Of a DNA stretch of 7,243 nucleotides, positions 5,687-7,243 are shown piece after piece. Source of the DNA: Spirochaetaceae bacterium (GTDB taxonomy: Bacteria > Spirochaetota > Spirochaetia > Treponematales > Breznakiellaceae); the NCBI GenBank assembly GCA_031288215.1, contig JAITRV010000010.1, positions 1-7,243 of the forward strand, given 5' to 3'. Both the position numbers and the translations under genes were made by a program. Position 1 is the first letter of the stretch. Every line of letters starts with the position of its first letter. The notes beneath the pieces were generated by a model that was given only the letters and a program-made list of their open reading frames with translations, had not been told where the DNA came from and did no database searches.

Positions 5687-6970
5687 TTAAAAATTAGACC
5701 TGAGAATTTCCAGAAATTTTTTGAAAATATCATCCGGTTTAAGGGGTTTTATTATATAGCTTTTGATCCCCATCTTAAAGGCCCGGATCACCGTATCCCG
5801 CCGGGAAACCGCGGATATCACGATCACCACATGGGGCATACCCATGATTTGCATGGCGCTGAGCACGTCGAAGCCGCCGACGTTCGGCATCAAAAGATCC
5901 AGGAACACCAGGTCAAAATGATCGGTGGCGAGGTCCGTGAGGAATTCGGAACCGTCGGCATAGGTTTTAACCGTGGCTCCGAAATGGAGGAAGGTGTTTT
6001 TGAGCAGTTCATGGATCAGAAAATCGTCATCCACCACGGCGATCCGTAAACGGCCGATGAAATCCTTGAAGAATTCCAGGTCCGGCTTGGATTCGGCATC
6101 AAACCGGAGCAGCACGGATTCCCCCTTGGGGACGGATTCCGTCGCGGATAATATCCGGTCTCCGATTAACTCGGCGGTTTCTTCCTCCAGTTCCATGAGC
6201 GTATCCAATTCCGTGGTCTCGTCAATGTCCATGATAAGGCCGTCCAGGGCGTATTGTAAATTGGAAACCACCTCAAGGCCGGCATACTCCTTTCTTTCCT
6301 CAATAAATTTCCGCGTAAAGGAATCCAGGGTTAAGACCCGGATGTTCTGTAAGAGGGTCTTGGAGGAATTGATGACCACATCCAGGAGTTTCTGGAGGTT
6401 CGGACCATCGGCAAAGGACAGGGTTATGTCGCTCATCATAACAATGACCTTGGGGCTGTAGATTCCGTATAATTTGACGAGTTCCAGGATCTTAAAATGG
6501 AGCAAATCCAACTTGTCCCGGTTGAGTCCCTGGGCTATCTCGATGAAAATGATATCGTCATTGACATGGACCTCCACGATTCCCGGACTTTCGTCAAGGT
6601 CAAAGGAAATTCCCATGAGTTCCTGCAGGGAACTCATGAGGGCGTCAAGCTTCAGGGGTTTGGTGAGGACCTTTTTTACATTATAGGGGACCAGTTCTAA
6701 GATCCGTTTTTTGTCGATATGCTGAGCCATGATAATCACCGGGGTATCTACTGTATTGGCGTTGGCCATTTTTTGTTTCAAGACTTCCAAATAGCCGGGA
6801 TTTTTCAAGTGATAATCCATAATAATGAGATCGGGAGCAAGGGTCCAGACCTTTGAAATGCCTTCCAGGGCATTTTTCGCGATGGTTGCTTCCATCTGTT
6901 TTCCGTCAAGTTTTTCTCGTAAATAATCACGGAACAAAGGAGACTCATCGATAATCAAAAGTTGCTTCAT
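5687..6970 (-). CDS. Two-receiver response regulator with STAS-like middle domain (REC-STAS-REC)
   Basis: Soluble signalling protein of 427 residues with no DNA-binding, GGDEF, HD-GYP or kinase output. REC1 spans about 2-120, with D8/E9, phospho-acceptor D52 (IIMDYHL) and K104 (TKP), but Met81 where Thr/Ser is expected. REC2 spans about 307-425 and is complete, with D314/D315, D358 (FLDLLMP), S386 and K408. The middle, about 130-247, reads like a STAS (anti-sigma-factor antagonist) fold: strand IVEVHV, strand DIIFIEIAQ, helix, strand KVIVMMSDITLSFADG, helix, strand NIRVLTLD, helix, then GLEVVSNLQYAL. The Ser phosphorylated in SpoIIAA-type proteins aligns with Pro190, so it would not be phospho-switched itself. 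First gene of the operon with the hybrid kinase, so its REC2 is the probable phosphate acceptor from the kinase HPt; output would be by protein contact. The receivers are certain; the STAS assignment is from pattern only. Confidence 0.92.
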   Translation of the reverse strand: MKQLLIIDESPLFRDYLREKLDGKQMEATIAKNALEGISKVWTLAPDLIIMDYHLKNPGYLEVLKQKMANANTVDTPVIIMAQHIDKKRILELVPYNVKKVLTKPLKLDALMSSLQELMGISFDLDESPGIVEVHVNDDIIFIEIAQGLNRDKLDLLHFKILELVKLYGIYSPKVIVMMSDITLSFADGPNLQKLLDVVINSSKTLLQNIRVLTLDSFTRKFIEERKEYAGLEVVSNLQYALDGLIMDIDETTELDTLMELEEETAELIGDRILSATESVPKGESVLLRFDAESKPDLEFFKDFIGRLRIAVVDDDFLIHELLKNTFLHFGATVKTYADGSEFLTDLATDHFDLVFLDLLMPNVGGFDVLSAMQIMGMPHVVIVISAVSRRDTVIRAFKMGIKSYIIKPLKPDDIFKKFLEILRSNF

Positions 6971-6976
6971 ATTATA

Positions 6977-7005
6977 ATTTTAGGCTACCTCTCACGATCT
7001 TACAA
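6977..7005 (-). promoter_or_regulatory. Candidate sigma70-like promoter of the phosphorelay operon
   Basis: On the minus strand TTGTAA (7005-7000) and TAAAAT (6982-6977) are 17 bases apart. A start about seven bases past the -10 would fall at or next to the ATG at 6970, giving a leaderless or near-leaderless message. This fits the lack of a ribosome site close to that ATG: the nearest purine-rich stretch, GAGAGG (6993-6988), is 17 bases away. A TATAAT also abuts the ATG (6976-6971) but has no -35 at proper spacing. Confidence 0.45.
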
Positions 7006-7093
7006 GTCAGGGGATACCCCCGGGGGCTGGTCCTCCCGGCACGGGCCGGCATGGGGGGATCAGCCGGGGGGTCCTGTCAGGGGAATACCCCGG
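7006..7093 (+). repeat. Pair of 18-base direct repeats, GTCAGGGG(A)ATACCCC type
   Basis: GTCAGGGGATACCCCCGG (7006-7023) recurs as GTCAGGGGAATACCCCGG (7076-7093), 70 bases further on. They differ only in one A and one C of the runs. Each copy is itself nearly self-complementary (GGGG-ATA-CCCC), and the second forms the inner arm of the large palindrome. The first copy begins at the outer edge of the candidate promoter (its first base, 7006, is next to the -35 element at 7005-7000). Confidence 0.7.
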
Positions 7094-7241
7094 TCGCCCC
7101 CTGTTCGCGACGTTGCTCTTGATGCCTACGGCATAACTGGTTCCTCTGCTCAAAAGGGGTCGTCCGGGGTATTTCCCTGCCACCCCCCTTCGCCGTTTCT
7201 GCCCATGCCGGCCCGTGCCGGTTTTTCCGGCGGGAGTATCC
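7012..7241. repeat. Long nested imperfect palindrome (about 230 bases)
   Basis: Four arm pairs share a centre at or within about two bases of 7128. The outer pair is 7012-7022 with 7231-7241 (10 of 11). The middle pair is 7036-7055 with 7202-7221 (20 of 20). The inner pair is 7078-7093 with 7164-7179 (15 of 16, the odd one a possible G-U), with CCCC/GGGG just inside. The apex is the hairpin ATGCC-TAC-GGCAT (7122-7134). The unpaired stretches between the middle and inner arms are both 22 bases long. No gene is readable on either strand. It occupies nearly all the gene-free right end upstream of the phosphorelay operon, and may be a dispersed palindromic element, a miniature mobile element, a structured RNA or a large terminator. 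The right boundary may lie beyond the window. Confidence 0.8.
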
Positions 7242-7243
7242 GC

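Noticed and set aside
6971..6976. TATAAT directly before the ATG at 6970 (minus strand) as a -10 box
   Set aside because: It would start transcription inside the first codons of the receiver domain, and the nearest -35-like sequence is 23 bases away; TAAAAT with 17-base spacing is preferred.
7006..7243. CRISPR array or tRNA in the repeat-rich right end
   Set aside because: Repeats are inverted around one centre rather than regularly spaced direct repeats, and no cloverleaf with T-arm or anticodon features could be read.

Overview
The window is GC-rich bacterial chromosome with strong AGGAGG-type ribosome binding sites and dense, partly overlapping genes. It holds six complete genes and the probable first codons of a seventh. 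Nothing in it fixes the taxon. The eukaryote-like type II isocitrate dehydrogenase, the membrane-free multi-domain phosphorelay kinase and the general gene style would fit an anaerobic spirochaete of the Treponema group, but that is a weak inference.

Left part, mainly + strand: a possible divergent gene starts at 27 and runs off the left edge. Then comes isocitrate dehydrogenase (89-1291), closed by a GC-rich hairpin with a T-tract. A good sigma70-like promoter (1391-1419) then drives a two-gene operon. The first gene is a ThiS/MoaD-type ubiquitin-fold sulfur carrier (1453-1740). Its Gly-Gly tail is not terminal: 28 residues follow, built around four copies of a six-residue repeat. The second gene is a JAMM/MPN metalloprotease (1734-2153) that overlaps the carrier in ATGCTGA. 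This is the most interesting locus in the window. By analogy with the QbsE/QbsD, HcyS/HcyD and CysO/Mec systems, the protease probably trims the carrier to expose Gly-Gly for activation, but the long repetitive tail is unusual.

Right part, - strand, reading right to left: an operon of three genes. The first is a two-receiver protein with a STAS-like middle domain (6970-5687). The second is a soluble hybrid histidine kinase, PAS-HisKA-HATPase-REC-REC-HPt (5665-3077). The third is a PHP-family (HisJ-like) phosphatase (3075-2203) whose ATG lies one base after the kinase stop. The set looks like a complete phosphorelay: H164 to D454 or D628 to H805 to D358 of the partner. The phosphatase is either a passenger or a functional partner. 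The first receiver of both signalling proteins has Met in place of the conserved Thr/Ser.

Right edge (6971-7243): no gene is visible. The stretch holds a candidate promoter for the operon, placed so that the transcript may be leaderless. Behind it is a roughly 230-base imperfect palindrome whose nested arms all share one centre near 7128. It looks like a mobile or repeated palindromic element or a structured RNA.
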